In this document: piece after piece, positions 22,013 through 33,899 of the stretch
Layout: every line of letters begins with the position of its first letter
Position numbering within the stretch: the first letter of the stretch is position 1
Origin: Euglena gracilis
Taxonomy: Eukaryota > Euglenida > Euglenophyceae > Euglenales
Assembly (NCBI GenBank): GCA_039621445.1
Contig: CP154954.1
Coordinates: 74,739,200-74,803,199 of the forward strand
Reading direction: 5' to 3'
DNA length: 64,000 nt
Made by a program: the position numbers and the translations under genes
Notes under the pieces: generated by a model
Databases searched by the model: none
Told to the model about the DNA's origin: nothing
Seen by the model: only the letters and a program-made list of their open reading frames with translations

Positions 22013-22078
22013 GTCGTTCGTTCGTTCGTTCGTTCGTTCGTTCGTTTGTTCGTTCGTTCGTTCGTTTGTTTGTTGAAT
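22013..22078. repeat. (TTCG)n microsatellite
   Basis: About 15 TTCG/TTTG units next to the 3' end of the long frame that starts in the PBP C-terminal exon. Confidence 0.95.
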
Positions 22079-22233
22079 ATTTCTTTATTTGAGTACGTCA
22101 GAATTGGTGGACATTTGGTATCATTTGTAATGATGCCCGCCATAGCGTCAAGCTGCCACCCCGAAAAGTGCAAACAAATCACGACTGGACTCTGTCGGGC
22201 TTTTGTTGGGTTTAACACCAGAAATGCCTGCAT

Positions 22234-22407
22234 TTCCGGGTCGGTGGCAGTCATCTGAGCATCCGCAAGCAGTGTCAGCCCGTAGTCCTGCAGCGCAGCA
22301 TTCGTCATATCGTTGCCGAAAGCCCAAAGGAGAAACGCCAGCGTTATGGCTTGGACGGAGTCGGGATCGTCCGTGGCGTTGGACTGAGTTGGGCACTGTG
22401 GTGTCGG
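22234..22407 (-). CDS. PBP-domain gene, C-terminal helices
   Basis: Reads CPTQSNATDDPDSVQAITLA, then FLLWAFGNDMTNAALQDYGL and TLLADAQ. PstS-like domains end with '...C......V..FL.W....D...A.L...GY..L', so this is the closing helical pair of the lobe. The acceptor is probably GTGTGCAG. The frame stays open well past 22230, but codon bias falls there, so the exon is taken to end before an ATGCAGGC (CAG rule) or a nearby GTGTTA. Confidence 0.6.
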
Positions 22408-22827
22408 CTGCACACCCCCCGCCCGCCTGGCGACGCGGAGAAAGCGCAATCTGTTTTGCTTTGTGGTTTGTGGTGTGCGCAATGGTTGGTGGTTTGCACA
22501 AAAACAAAAACTGGAACCACCCATGCAAAAAAAAACCTTTTCAAAACGTGGATTTTTTCTTTCAAAAAGACCAACTTTTTTGTAAAAATGACCATTGTCA
22601 GCGAATGCTGCAAATGACCTGTGATGTTCCACATATTTGGGGGGGAACACCAGAAAAAAAAGGAGAATGCGGACAGGTCCACGTGAGTGCTATCCATCTC
22701 AAGACGGACAGGTCAATGTCAAGAAGCTGCAATATCACCCTGGCTGTTTCTTTGCCTGACCCATTAGGAGCCTTCGCTGGTCATTGGTCACCCCACCAGC
22801 AGTGGCCAGAGGAGGCCTGGCCTGGAC

Positions 22828-22897
22828 AATCAGGTAGACGGGGAACGACAACGGGTAGCAGGCGGGGTCGGAGGCGGCGGCCAGGTCGAGCCCCGCA
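22828..22897 (-). CDS. PBP-domain gene, late exon (YPLSFPVYLI)
   Basis: Reads GLDLAAASDPACYPLSFPVY and then LI. In PstS-like domains '(S)WPLxxxxYLVV' is the last core strand before the C-terminal helices. An acceptor-like CCCCCCAG precedes it, and the donor GTCCAG keeps the frame into the next exon. It lies 11 kb downstream of the preceding PBP exon. Confidence 0.6.
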
Positions 22898-22929
22898 CTG
22901 GGGGGTCACTGTGACCCTGGCAGCAACGC

Positions 22930-25001
22930 CGTGGGGAAGCAGCTATTTAAAAAGCAATAAAATACAACATAAATAAAACAACAACAAAACAAAAAAATAA
23001 TAACAATAAAAATAATATAAATAAATAATAATGTATATATTAATTAATTATGTACATTATAATTTAATATATATACATTTAACTAAAAAATGTGTCCCCA
23101 CTTCCCCACCGACACCACGCCCCTGAGACAGAGGGTGACCACAAGACAAGGTGCCCAAATCCCTGTATCATATTAATTTGTTAGGTCACCAACACCCGAC
23201 CAGGGAGGAGAGGCTCGTATGCACCCCCTCACCTGTAACCTCCAACCATGGGGTGGTTAGTGGGCAAGGAGAGGGGGGACCTTGCGAGTTAACGACATCT
23301 ACCGATGAACGTACGTGACGAGGCACAACCAAAGAGGGGGCAACAGCTCACATGGCATCAGTGGGGAAAAATGGGAAAAAGTTGGTCGGTGGAAAGCTCA
23401 CCAGCCTCTCTGAACTCAACAATCCAACAAGGGCCAATGCCAATCAGGCCCTTGTTGATAGATGTTTTTTTAAAAAAAACAAAAAATCGTCAACCCTGCC
23501 TTCCCCGTGGATAACTGTTTCCGGGAGGTCATGGACGAAGGAGACAAATCTCTATGAGGACAAATCTGCGAATGCGAACGCGGAAAAGAAAAAAAGTAGG
23601 GGGAAAGACTAAAATTATTTTTTGCAGACAATTCAAATGCAAATTGAGGATGGGTCAGCGCGTAAGAAAATAGACCAGCCAGTTTCCTAGTGTTGGGGAG
23701 GGAAGGTATGCAACCATTTCACCAGGGACACACCTAGGGGGGGGAATAAGCGCCAAAATGCCCCCCAAAGAGTTTGTATCATAAATTAAGCAAAATAGCA
23801 TATAATGTAATATAGTTTAAATAAATAAGTCGGAATAAGTGGGAAGCTAAACAAGTGGGAAAATAAACACCTTTTGGGTAAAAAAAAGTGTTAAATATGC
23901 GGAATACCGGTGCGGTAAGCACCTAACAAACCCATGTTCCCCACACTCCCCTCTGTGTGGGCGACGCTTCTCGCATTCTGGCCGACCCATAGAAGTTGTT
24001 GGGAGCTGAAGAAAATCGGTCACAGAAAACAGTGAGTCGCCACAAGAGCAAATGGTGTGGCCGAAGTTCGACCTCGGCGACCTCCTGGCACTGGCCTGTT
24101 GGCACCTTTAATGGCAGGGGGGATCGTTGGTCCTGATGAAGGTAGTGCCAAAAGCTCTGGCGACTGTCTGGAATGATGAGGTCGGGGTCATATTAGGTTG
24201 ACACTTTTGGGGAAAGGTGGACAGGACAGAAAAAGATACTTCAGACCGGGGCAGGCTTCTTTTTTGCTAACCCCAGCATGGCAGACATTTCCACCTCCAT
24301 GGGAATGATCATGGGACCAGGGATTGTTTCCAATGACATATTTGTCATTATTAGTATTTTTTTTAATTCTGTATTTATTATTATTTATTTCTTTTATAAT
24401 AGATCATTAATAATTATGTAATTTATTGTATTTCGGCAGGGATGCCAACTTCCAATGCGGGGATGCTTGAGACATAGGGTCTTGGGGAGTCCACACAGGG
24501 ACCCCGTCTGAGGCGGAGTACGAGGCGGAAGCCACACATGCCCTGACCGCCGCTGGGGTGGGGGCGACTGGTGCCCCTGTCGCCCGCTGTAGGCTGTGGG
24601 GGAAACGGTGGGCGGCAGTCCGAAACCAAAAGCGCCTGGAAGATAATACTCCAATCCGTCTGTCAGAGGTGAGAATGATGAAATTGTTTCTTTTTGGATA
24701 TTTGTTATTTTGTTTGGATATAATTCGGGGAAAAATGTTTGTTTAAATATAATTCAGAAAAAAATGTCTATTTAGAAAGAAAGAAAAAAGTGCCGCGGCA
24801 AGCCATGAATACAACCATGAGCACGCCGGCATCTGGTTGTGCCAGCTACCCCACCCAACAAGGCCAAACACGCAGGGGGACGGACCTTGATGTGAACTTG
24901 ATGCAACTTGTGCAAATGTATTGAACTTGATGTGTGATGCAACCCCCTACCGACCAAAGGAAGTACCAATTTCGTGAAATCATCTTGGTTTCCCTACTAA
25001 A
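22930..25001. other. Intronic or intergenic stretch without recognisable exons
   Basis: Upstream (minus sense) of the late PBP exon. AT-rich 22960-23080 and 24340-24430. I see no exon, RNA gene or element. Confidence 0.45.
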
Positions 25002-25648
25002 CCCCCCCCCCCATTTAAACCGACCCGTCGGTTTAGGACTTTTGGGTTGGCGGAAATCCTGGAGGGGGTCGGTTTAGACGGGGGGTCGGTTTCAGAGGGA
25101 GCACATGGCTGGCCGACGGCGTGACGGAAGCGGGTTGATATTAGCAAAGCAATTTCAATTGGCAAATGCCGAATTTTGTCGGCCAATTCCTAACTTTAAG
25201 TGACAAATGCCTAATTTGGGATGCAAATGCTTAATTTTTGGGGGCAAATGCTGAATTTTGGGTGTAATATCCAATTTTTGGTGGCAAACTGCCTAATTTT
25301 GGGTGCAATCTTCAAATTTTTGATGGCAAATGCCTAATTTTGTAATCTTTGGGTTCCAACACCAAATTTTCGGAAGAAAATGCCCAATTTGAGGTGTAAA
25401 CTCCAATATTTGGAAGCAAATGCCTAATTTTGGGTGTAAATCCCAATTTTGGGTCATCAATACTAACTATTCAATGAGCATGGATGCTCTTTCCGTTGGC
25501 GGCTTCCATTATGTTGTGCATGTTTGAAATCCAATTTGCCATGGGTCGGTTTATTTCTTTTTTTGGTTGAAATTCTGCAATGGGTCGGTTTGGAAGGGTA
25601 GGTCGGTTTAGAAGGGGGGTCGGTTTAAATGGGGGGGGGGTTTAATAA
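25002..25648. mobile_element. TIR element with minisatellite body, 'AAACCGACC' family
   Basis: Left end TAAACCCCCCCCCCC then ATTTAAACCGACC; right end GGTCGGTTTAAAT then a G-run and TTTA. The body (25190-25460) is a degenerate tandem array of ~25-28-bp units around GGCAAATGCCTAATTTT. No ORF. Confidence 0.75.
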
Positions 25649-25896
25649 TACTTCACCCGTACACCTTTGCCTTTTCGAGCGGAGGAAGAATGAATTCATG
25701 CAGCACGCTCCAAGTCTACACACACTGTGCACGTGTGTCCAGTTATCTTCTATCGAAGCAAACCCTGTTGGAAGTAAAAGCTGAGTGGTAGATTTTGAAA
25801 AAGTTTGCCATTGTGAAGACATTTTAATGAAGCTTTGGGTAAATTGTAATTATCCCTTGGCCCCAAAAAATTGTTTTCTTCTGCAGAGTTTTCTAA

Positions 25897-26007
25897 ATGG
25901 TAACGTGTGCGGCACCACAACATGGCATCCTTGAATCAGGTCTGGTCACGGTAGAGGAAGAGGGGATTCCTGCCGCTGTGCAGGTTGTCGTGCAGGAGGG
26001 AAAAATG
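25897..26007 (+). CDS. Plus-strand candidate initiator exon
   Basis: ATG 10 bases after a very strong acceptor (TTGTTTTCTTCTGCAG) and directly after an in-frame TAA, as expected if the AG is a spliced-leader site. It reads GILESGLVTVEEEGIPAAVQ, then VVVQEGKM to a GTGGGT donor (37 codons). No family recognised. It could begin the gene that holds the 26.9 kb exon, but a PBP N-terminus is missing between them. Confidence 0.42.
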
Positions 26008-26932
26008 GTGGGTCGAGAATGGGTCGGAAAAGGGCTGGCCACAAATTTGGGGTCAAAAATCGTTGTTTTTTTGCCATACTAATTGGTGGTTTTCAGGACT
26101 TCTGTGCAGTTTCTTTTTTTTTGTACCCTGGTTCGATTTCCGGCCCGGGATGGGCGGGTCCGCCAGCTGCCTTTTTCCAGCCAGCACTTCTTGAAACTCC
26201 TCAGTCTATTTTCTGGCATTTCACGCCTCGTTTTTCCCCTGGGTGTCAACCAAGACAGACCCAAGCAAACGTTCCTTCAAAGTGACCAATTTCAGGACCC
26301 TGCACCTTCCATGCCAAGAGAAGTACTCAGGGCATTTATTAACAACTCCTTGGGGCGGGGGGTCCAGCTCGGCTGGAAAATTTGGGTTAAATCAAAAATT
26401 CACGTTATTACATTGTTTTTTAAACACAGTTCGACAAAACAGGCGATAGCGCCAGGCAAGATTCGGTTTCAGGGGCGGGTCCCCATGCCTCCGCCCCGGG
26501 CTGGAAGGGGGGGGAAGGGGGCCCCCCATCCCTTTTTTTTTTTTACAACCAGCACTCATGTGATACCCTTTGGAGGACCCTTTGACAGTGACACAGGATC
26601 CCCTCCCCCAGAGGGACTGTTTTTGTGCTGCGCTCTGCAACCCACACCCTGACCCTGGGGTACCCCCCAGGGGGGGCTAGACCCCCAAACCACACCCCTG
26701 ACGGTCGGGGGGAGTGGGGGGGTCGATCCACCCCCCCCCCCTCTCCCAGGGGAGAACCCCCCCTCTCATTCATTGCCCTGACCCCCCCCCGGGCCCAACA
26801 AATACTCCTGGCATGGACCTCAAGTTGACTCCCCCCCAGGGGGGGGGGCTGATATATCATACGGCACTCGCTTTCTCGGGCTCAAGCAGCCCGACCGCCG
26901 CCCCGGCAGTCACACCGCCGGAGCCTGCGCGG

Positions 26933-26999
26933 GACGTACACGTACCTCGCCCTGCGGCGGGCCACCCTGCGGGCGGGGGCGTCCTGCACCGCGGTTCGG
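26933..26999 (+). CDS. Plus-strand exon: end of a second PBP domain
   Basis: Reads TYTYLALRRATLRAGASCTA, then VR, matching the closing strand of PstS-like domains ('YTYLALRKATLRPGATC' in algal members, from memory). The borders follow the CTG/CAG rule: the intron before ends CTGCGCGG, the intron after starts GCCCAGGC, giving an exon of one base plus 22 codons. It is opposite in strand to the PBP gene around it, so it is from a different gene or an inverted fragment. Confidence 0.55.
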
Positions 27000-27109
27000 G
27001 CCCAGGCCTCGGTTGAGGGTTTGTTCTCCCCGACCTGGGGGAGTGGACTGCAGCTGATCCAAAATTGGCCAGCTAACCTGTCAGGCAACCGCCGTATCCC
27101 CGGGGGGGG

Positions 27110-27625
27110 GGGGGGAGTTAATATCATGACCAGGGGATTTCTTAAGCCGGAGGGTACCCTACCCGCTGGGGGGGGGGGGAGCCAGCCAGCCAGCCAGCTC
27201 AAAAACCAGCCAGCAGCCCAAATTCGGGCTGGGAGCCCCCCCAGGGTCGAGTGAAATAAAGTCGGGTCCAGCCCGGCCGAAGGCCGGGCCAGCCGGCCGC
27301 AGGCTGGCCAGCCAACTGGGCTGGCCAGCCTGCCAGCCAGCCAGCCAGCCAGGTCACCTATCCCTGCATTTCCCCCCCTCACCCCAGCCCCCCACAGCTT
27401 CCTCCATCACAGCCCCCCAGCCTTGATCTAGCTCCATCCACCAAAATGTCGAAAATGCAAAAAAAATTAGAAAATTTTGTTTTTCACCGACACAGCCTAG
27501 CCCAGCCCCCTCCAGCCCCCTCCCCCCCCCCTCCCCCCCGGGGCAGCCAGCCAGCTCAAACCAGCCAGCAGGCTTTTTGCCAGCCGGAGGCCCCGGAGGG
27601 TCCTTAAGAAATCCCCTCATCATGA
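27110..27625. repeat. 'GCTGGCTGG' ~500-bp repeat, copy 1 (inverted)
   Basis: Shares TTCTTAAG..., AGCTCAAA.CCAGCCAGCAG and GATCTAGCTCCATCCA with 43560-44060 and 61020-61540, in the opposite orientation. Contains CAGC and GGCC arrays; no coding capacity. Confidence 0.75.
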
Positions 27626-29159
27626 CCACAACATATGTCTGCAGGAAAAATGGCCGAGAAAATGAACATATCATAAACAGGTCAACGTCGGGGGAATACT
27701 GGTATCAGGCGTCCTTCTCCACCCGAGCCGTCAAGCAAATGTGCTTTTTCGGCGTTAACTTTGTAGCCTCTGTTCGACACCACAGCTGGCCGTTGGTGGC
27801 ACATAAACCTAAGGGCGGTCTTTAAGGGGAAGTCTTTTACAGAATTCCATCACTCAAGGACCGCCTTGGATTAACGAAGAAACAAATACGTTCTCAGATC
27901 CGTAAATCAGGGTTCAGCAGGGGGGGGGGGCATGCAAGTCACATAACTTGCATTTTTTTGCAATATCGAAAATCTGGAAATTTTGCACTTTTTTGCATAA
28001 TTTGCATTTTTGCAATAATGAAAATTTTGTGAAAAGTTGCATTTTTTTTGCATTTATTGCATATACCCCTCCCTGGTTCAGGTACGCCTTGGAGCCACAA
28101 GTTATTTAAGGACAAGGCTACAAAGCAGCAGGGGATCAAATAAGGCACCAAAATCATTATACACATAAATACATTATATGTGTGTATCTGTATAAATGTA
28201 TGTATGTATGTGTACTTATGTGTACTTATGTGTATATATGTATATGTATATGTATGTGTATATATGCGTATATATGTATGTATGTGTATATATGTATTTG
28301 TATGTATTCTGTGTATGTATGTATGTATGTTATATATAGAGATTATGCATGTTATTATGTAGATATTACATTCAGATTTTATAAAGGTGCATACATATAT
28401 ACATGCATATACACTATATGGTATTATAATATATAATATGATATGTCTTCATGGTGCTATTATACATTACATATATGATATCTGTAATGCATTATGATGT
28501 ATTACATACAATATACATAATGTGCTGGGACAGGAAATTTTTTTTATTTCTGCACCGTCCTGGTTAAAGTAAAAATGTACCCCACTCCTTATCCTGTGGG
28601 GTGTGGTGATGCAGTGGTGGGTTGTGGTCAGAAAAGAATATAATGTGCACAAATCAAAAGAGCATATTGGCGAATCCCGTTTCGTTCTGACTGTGAGAAC
28701 TAAAAAAACTTTGGTGGGTTATCTCCTTTGAGGTGACGAACACTACAAAAATTCCTTTTTTTGAATTCTACTTCATTGCAGAACATTGAAGCCATGGCAT
28801 GCCCTCCACAAATGTGCAACAGTTTTTTCTGTTCACATTGTTTACGGCATTTCGCATTTTTTTTTCAAAGAGGAGATTGACCCGATCCCACATCCACGTT
28901 TGATTATTCTGATGGCGGCCTTCAGTCGACGTCCAACTCAACAGAATTTCAGGAGTTGTCCGAGGCGCATCAGCACATCCACAACCCCCAACTTGCACGG
29001 TGCTCTCCCCGGGGGAAAAGTGTCATACTGCAGAACCTGTCAGGGTCTTGCCCTGTAAACGTAAATTGCAAGGCAACCTTTCTTTCCGACTTGACAAACC
29101 TTCAGGAGTATATGGGGGCAGAATGGCAGTAGACAAAGACACCTTTTTTGCTGTGATTT
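27626..29159. other. Non-coding stretch
   Basis: Contains the TATG repeat, a GCATTTTTTTGCA-type palindromic stretch (27940-28060) and unique A/T-rich DNA. No supported exon. Confidence 0.45.
28165..28350. repeat. TATG/TGTA-rich simple repeat
   Basis: Imperfect alternating pyrimidine-purine sequence (TGTATGTA, TATATG) continuing as AT-rich DNA to about 28520. Confidence 0.9.
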
Positions 29160-29540
29160 TCGACCGCTAACCGCCCCCCTCCTATAAACCCTCCCACCAA
29201 TAACCCCCCCTCCAGCCGACCAACCAAACCAAAACCTATAAACCCCCCAGGGAAGAAAAATGAAAGCCGCCAGGGACGATTTTTTCGGCCGCAAACCACC
29301 CAAAAACTGATTTTTTTGGCAATTTTTTGAGACGGACCATCATCAAAAATGCTATTTTTGACCAAATTTTCCAAAAATTGCCAATTTTGGGGGGTCTCGG
29401 GGTCGTTTTGGTGGGGGGGGGTCGGGGTTTCACCAACAATTCTGAGACCTATTACCCCCCCCCCCACCTATGAACCCCCTCCTTTGGCCGACCAACCAAC
29501 CCGGATCGTATATACCCCGAGGGGTTTCTAAGTGGGGGGT
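29160..29540. mobile_element. C-run/G-run element, 'TTTATA' family, copy 2 (inverted)
   Basis: Reverse-complement relative of 4150-4532: it carries GCCGACCAACCAAACC, CTATAAACCCCCCAGGG and the same core read backwards. Confidence 0.65.
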
Positions 29541-30094
29541 TACTGGTTTCCTGCACCCTCTCGCATGGAGCCTTCCGCCTAAAGCGACCGAAAATAGCTG
29601 AAAAATGGTATCAAATGGCTTGAAGATGAGAAAAACACAAAGCAAACATTGGCAACTGTTGACCCATTTTGGCATTTTTTTGAGACAAAGTCTGAAATGT
29701 TCAGTTTCCTCAAGGAAATGCAGGTTCGACACAGCTCGAGACATTGCAAGAAATGTGTTAAAGAGCGTAAAAAACTTATGAATGTCTTTGTGCATGGAAC
29801 CTCAAAACATGAAGCACTTTCCTCTTTCCGCCTTCTTTGGACTACTACCCCCTCCAGGAAACTTTTCGCGTTAGACAGTTCTGGGACTCTGTCAACGTCC
29901 TCATGTTGGGTTGGCGGTTACTGGCGAGCCAGGTCTCAACGCCTTGTTGTAAACAGAATGTCCTTTCGCCCTGTTTATTCCTTGTATTCTCCTTGTTTTC
30001 ATATTTGTGGGCACACAAATGTTTTAAGCACACAAATGTGCGCGCACACACACACATTATGTGGGCAATCGCTGCAACGGTGCACACTGTTTCC

Positions 30095-30236
30095 AGGCTG
30101 GCGAGCCTCGCGGCGATGCAACAGCACGTTCCTGGCAGCCGGACGGGGGCGCTGCGGGCCGCCCCCCTGTTGCGCACTGAGGAGCAGCTGTGGGCCGTGG
30201 TGGCTGGCCAGGCGGGTGTTCGCCGATTCCGCTGCG
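30095..30236 (+). CDS. Plus-strand exon, unassigned
   Basis: Reads RLASLAAMQQHVPGSRTGAL and RAAPLLRTEEQLWAVVAGQA, then GVRRFRC, with almost all codons ending in G or C. The intron before ends CTGTTTCC and the next begins TGGCAGTG, so both borders fit the CAG/CTG rule; a GT-AG reading is possible at the 5' side (TTTCCAG). It may belong with the exons at 26.9 and 30.8 kb. Confidence 0.5.
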
Positions 30237-30764
30237 TGGCAGTGCACAACAATTTCGTCCCCCCCCCCAATAATCACCCCTCCCTTCCAGGAAACTGTCA
30301 ACCCTGAGAACTTGTCAGATTCCCAACAGGGAATTTTTTAGGATAGGAGGTTGTCATGTCTCAGGAACCGGCTCACCTGGCAGGTGATAGGTGAGCCAGA
30401 TTGGTGATTTCATTGGTGCCGATAAATACCACATGGCTTTTGCGGTTTCGGCTGCCTTAACTGATATCCCCCACCCGCCACACCTGTGTGAAGGAATCCC
30501 AAGCAAAAGCAGCATATTTGACAAAAGTGATTGGTACAACCTAAAATGAAGCAATGTCAACGTTGAATACATCTTAAATTTGTGAATTATTGAACAATTA
30601 GGAGAGAAATGTGTGGGTTTCAGGGTTTCCTTTTTTTCTCTAGTCTGAATAAATATCTCAAACGGACCCCCTCCCTTGCCTCTGACCTCGGGTGCCCCAA
30701 TACTGCATCCCCTGGGTGTGTGTGTTTTTGGGGGGGGTTTACTAAGCTGCTGACAATAGCGAAT

Positions 30765-30916
30765 ATCGGTGAATTGCGCAAGTCGTTTGCCGCCATGCTG
30801 GGCCGGGGCACGCGTTTACACTGCGAGCCGATCACTGGCCTTGAGGCTGGCACCCCCTACGCCCTGGCGGTCACCACCTCGGCCCACTATGCCGCCGGCT
30901 CCGGCAAGTTTGCAAG
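30765..30916 (+). CDS. Plus-strand exon with FN3-like repeat
   Basis: Reads ELRKSFAAMLGRGTRLHCEP, then ITGLEAGTPYALAVTTSAHY and AAGSGKF. The 'L.xGxxYxxxVxxxxxxxxGxG' pattern is that of the last strands of a fibronectin type III domain, an extracellular beta-sandwich. High GC3; the donor is probably GTGTTG. The 5' border is approximate because the frame is open further upstream. Confidence 0.5.
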
Positions 30917-30919
30917 GTG

Positions 30920-33700
30920 TTGTTCCGCCCCAAAGAAAGAGCACCGATTCCAAGCGCCACTGGAGGAACTTTCCAATTAAGTCCTTCCACACGGAAAATA
31001 CATCGGCAATAGATGAAATAAGCCAGTTCAAATGCGGGCATGCAAAAGTCGCCCAATGTTTCCATTTTGGGGAATGACCCCCTTGTACCCCCCCCCGGCA
31101 ACGTCTTTACCTGGAACACTGTCCAGTGTAAAATTTTTTTTATTGGAGTCAGTGCTTCAGGAAGGCGTGTTGTTGATACACGCCAAAACATCCTTGGACC
31201 ACTTGGGAATGCCAGTTGTAAATGGTGCAGTTAAAGAAAAACTCTCGGGGTCGTTCTGTTGTTTTCCCAAAATGCATTGGTTTCTTACAATTTTTGCCTT
31301 TCAAACACAGGAGTATTATTGCACTCTGTTTTCAAAGAGTTTTCTAGCTGAGATCGCCCAAGGAGTTGCCAATTGAGAGCCTCTTTTCTAATTTTTGCAG
31401 GGTTCGCCTTTCCCTTGTTCAAAAACCTCTTATTTTTGACGTTTATTTGCAACCGTTGCATCCAGTTTTTTTACTCTGCAGAAAATGTTCTTTGGGATTG
31501 CAATCTCCATTTTTTTTGTGATGTTATGTTGGAGTTTTTCTGCAGCTTTCTCTGTATTTCAGATTTTCCTTTTCTTCAGCACATTTCTCCAACATTACAC
31601 CCCCTTTTCAAGCTCATTTCCTCAGGTACACTCAGAAGGAAGGCTTATCCCAGTCAGTCGAAAGTCTTCCCTGAAAAAATTTTGGTCCTGCCCCACCATA
31701 TTGGACCCCATCTCAGGTCGTGCCTGGCCACTATGGGCCACCCGTTGACGCCAATAGCGTTGTTGAGGTCCGCTGTGAGATGTTTTGAGGGAATCGGTTT
31801 GTTAAAAATCAAAAGGATGAAACGAACGACTTCCCAACTTCCTATTCCTAACTTCTCATAACTTCATAACGCAAATGCTTCCATTGTCCAGGCCGAAATT
31901 GAGATCAAAAAGCACAGATGCAACTGTGTCAGAAGCTTGGAAATGACGTCCACGACTTTTGACATTCGGAGATGGGGGTTTTCGATTTTCTGAAAAACAT
32001 TGCATGAAGACGTTCACATCTCAGATGCACAACTCAGATTTTCGCATACAGGAATTCTGGGAGTCATGGAGCCAATAATCTTGTGTTTGGATGACACCAT
32101 TCGGGCTTCTTTTTAAGACCCTCTGGGGGGGCTTCGGGGGGGGGGGAATCCCAAAAATCGGGCTGTCTAAGACAGTTTCCCAAAAAAAAATTCGGCGCTT
32201 CGCCTGGGCTTCCGGCCTCCGGCCGGGCTGGGCCTGGGCCTCTGGTCCCATCCCACCCCCCCCCCCGAGGGGGTTCTGACTCAAAAGAAGCCACAACAGT
32301 GCTTGCAGCACAGAGATTAAAAGGGGGGGAATCAACACCTGAATAAGAATTAAAACTTTCTGGTGAATATGTTTTTTTGATCCATGCTCTTGCAACAGCA
32401 ATCCTCCGCAGAATGCCAAAACTGGGATGGCCGCAGACACCGCCAAAGAAGAACCGTTTGCTGCAACCAACGCTAACGTCCGCTTCAAATCCAAAGGCAG
32501 AGCAACAAAACAAGAACATTCGATGGGGTTTGTGAAACCTGTTCATCGGTCCTCTCAATGGCTTGTCCTGACACATACTCCATTTTCTTGGACAATTCGT
32601 TGATTCACCAAATGATTCATCAATCACCGGTTCGTCAATGCACAACTCCCTGGCTGTTGCTGTGGCCTGCCTTCTGTCTTCCAATGAATTGCAGAAAACG
32701 ATTCTCTGGCGGGTTTCGTTGTCCCCGTTGCTTCCGAAGGCGACCGCAGAGCCTTCCTGTGGCCACCGGGGGAGGGGGGGGCGGATTGGCCATGGGATGA
32801 AATTGGTTGGGACAGAATTGGTGGCGAAAAAAATGAGCAGTTTTCTTCAAACAGTTGGAAATATTCGGCACCCTTTGGAAATCTGATGATCCTTCGGTCC
32901 AGAAAAGAATCATTTGGGACGCCTTGTCCGGAGATGCATCAAAACAATCTGTTGAATGTTCCAAAAATATTTGGGCGGACAAAATTTTTCCGAACAAAAT
33001 TTGTCTGAGCCAATTTTATTGTTCACAATCCCCCCCAGTACCTGCAAACCGGTAGTTGATTTTTAATTGACACCAAAAAGCAGTAATAAAAAGCAAGCCT
33101 GACGATAATGAATATTATGGCAGCCCTTAACTGATGGACTCCCCCCAAGGTCCCACATCTTAACCAGGGTGCAGGGTTCCATTTCTGTGGCTTACATAAA
33201 TGCCCCCCTTGGAAAAAAAAACCTGTCAGGAATCAGGCAAAAATTGAGGTCTAAAAAAAGATTTTATCAAATGCCAAATCTGAAACAAACTATCCTGAGT
33301 GTAAATAAAAATATTTTTCTGTTGTTGTTTCCTGCAACGTTCATTGCTTTCTGCTGCCCTTCGGTGCAGAGATGATAGGTGAATCCTTCCCGACAAATAA
33401 GCATTGTGTAGAAAAAAGTGTATCATGCTTCCTCATTTGCCCCGGAATGAGGAAAAGGGGGATCCCTTGCATTTGGCCTGAAATGGGCAGCGCAATGGAT
33501 GAAAACATACAGAAAAGATGATAGCCACAAAAAAAATTTCAAAACCGCCGCCCGGATTTTGTTTTTAGAGTTGCCAGACAACGACCACGAGACCGACGTT
33601 CTTCCGTTGAGTATTTGACACGGTTGTTTCTCGAGGAGCAACGATTTTTGCCGTGGAGCGACTTCCGGGACATGCCCCACGACGCCAGGGCCAAGCAGGA
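30920..33700. other. Mostly non-coding stretch
   Basis: A G-run/hairpin segment (CGGCGCTTCGCC with GGCCTCCGGCC) at 32120-32275. A weak minus-strand frame at 32555-32680 (ELCIDEPVIDESFGES) ends at AACAG/GTTTCA and could be an exon; not called. Confidence 0.4.
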
Positions 33701-33704
33701 ACAC

Positions 33705-33820
33705 CCTCGCCCAGGCCCAGCTCCAGCACGGCAAACATGGTGGTCCTCACGGACGCGTCCACCACCACCCCTGCGCTCTTCCAGATCGGGACGCGGGCGA
33801 CGTTAGCGTCGACGGCGGCC
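33705..33820 (-). CDS. PBP-domain gene, later exon (second lobe)
   Basis: Minus-strand frame reads DANVARVPIWKSAGVVVD, then SVRTTMFAVLELGLG. This fits the PBP element '...NxAGxxVxPSxxSxxAAxxELG' that follows the GAIGY strand. Third positions are almost all G/C. The plus strand is also open here (NMVVLTDASTTTPALF) with a GTGAGC donor-like site, so a plus-strand exon is a weaker alternative. The frame to exon 6 does not close directly, which supports a missing exon. The donor is probably GTGTTC. Confidence 0.55.
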
Positions 33821-33899
33821 GCCCGCAGGGAATTAAGTGAGCGGGGAGGAGGGGGAACGGGAGGGGGGCCACAGGTTCACGTAGAGACCCCCCCCCTTT

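Noticed and set aside
25190-25460. CRISPR-like or tandem gene array
   Set aside because: Degenerate minisatellite with unit drift; no constant repeat and no unique spacers.
26120-26160. tRNA B-box-like GGTTCGATTTCC
   Set aside because: One mismatch to the B-box and no anticodon or acceptor arm can be folded.
31373-31861. 162-codon Phe-rich frame with membrane-like stretches
   Set aside because: Hydrophobicity comes from T-rich DNA; no bias, no borders.
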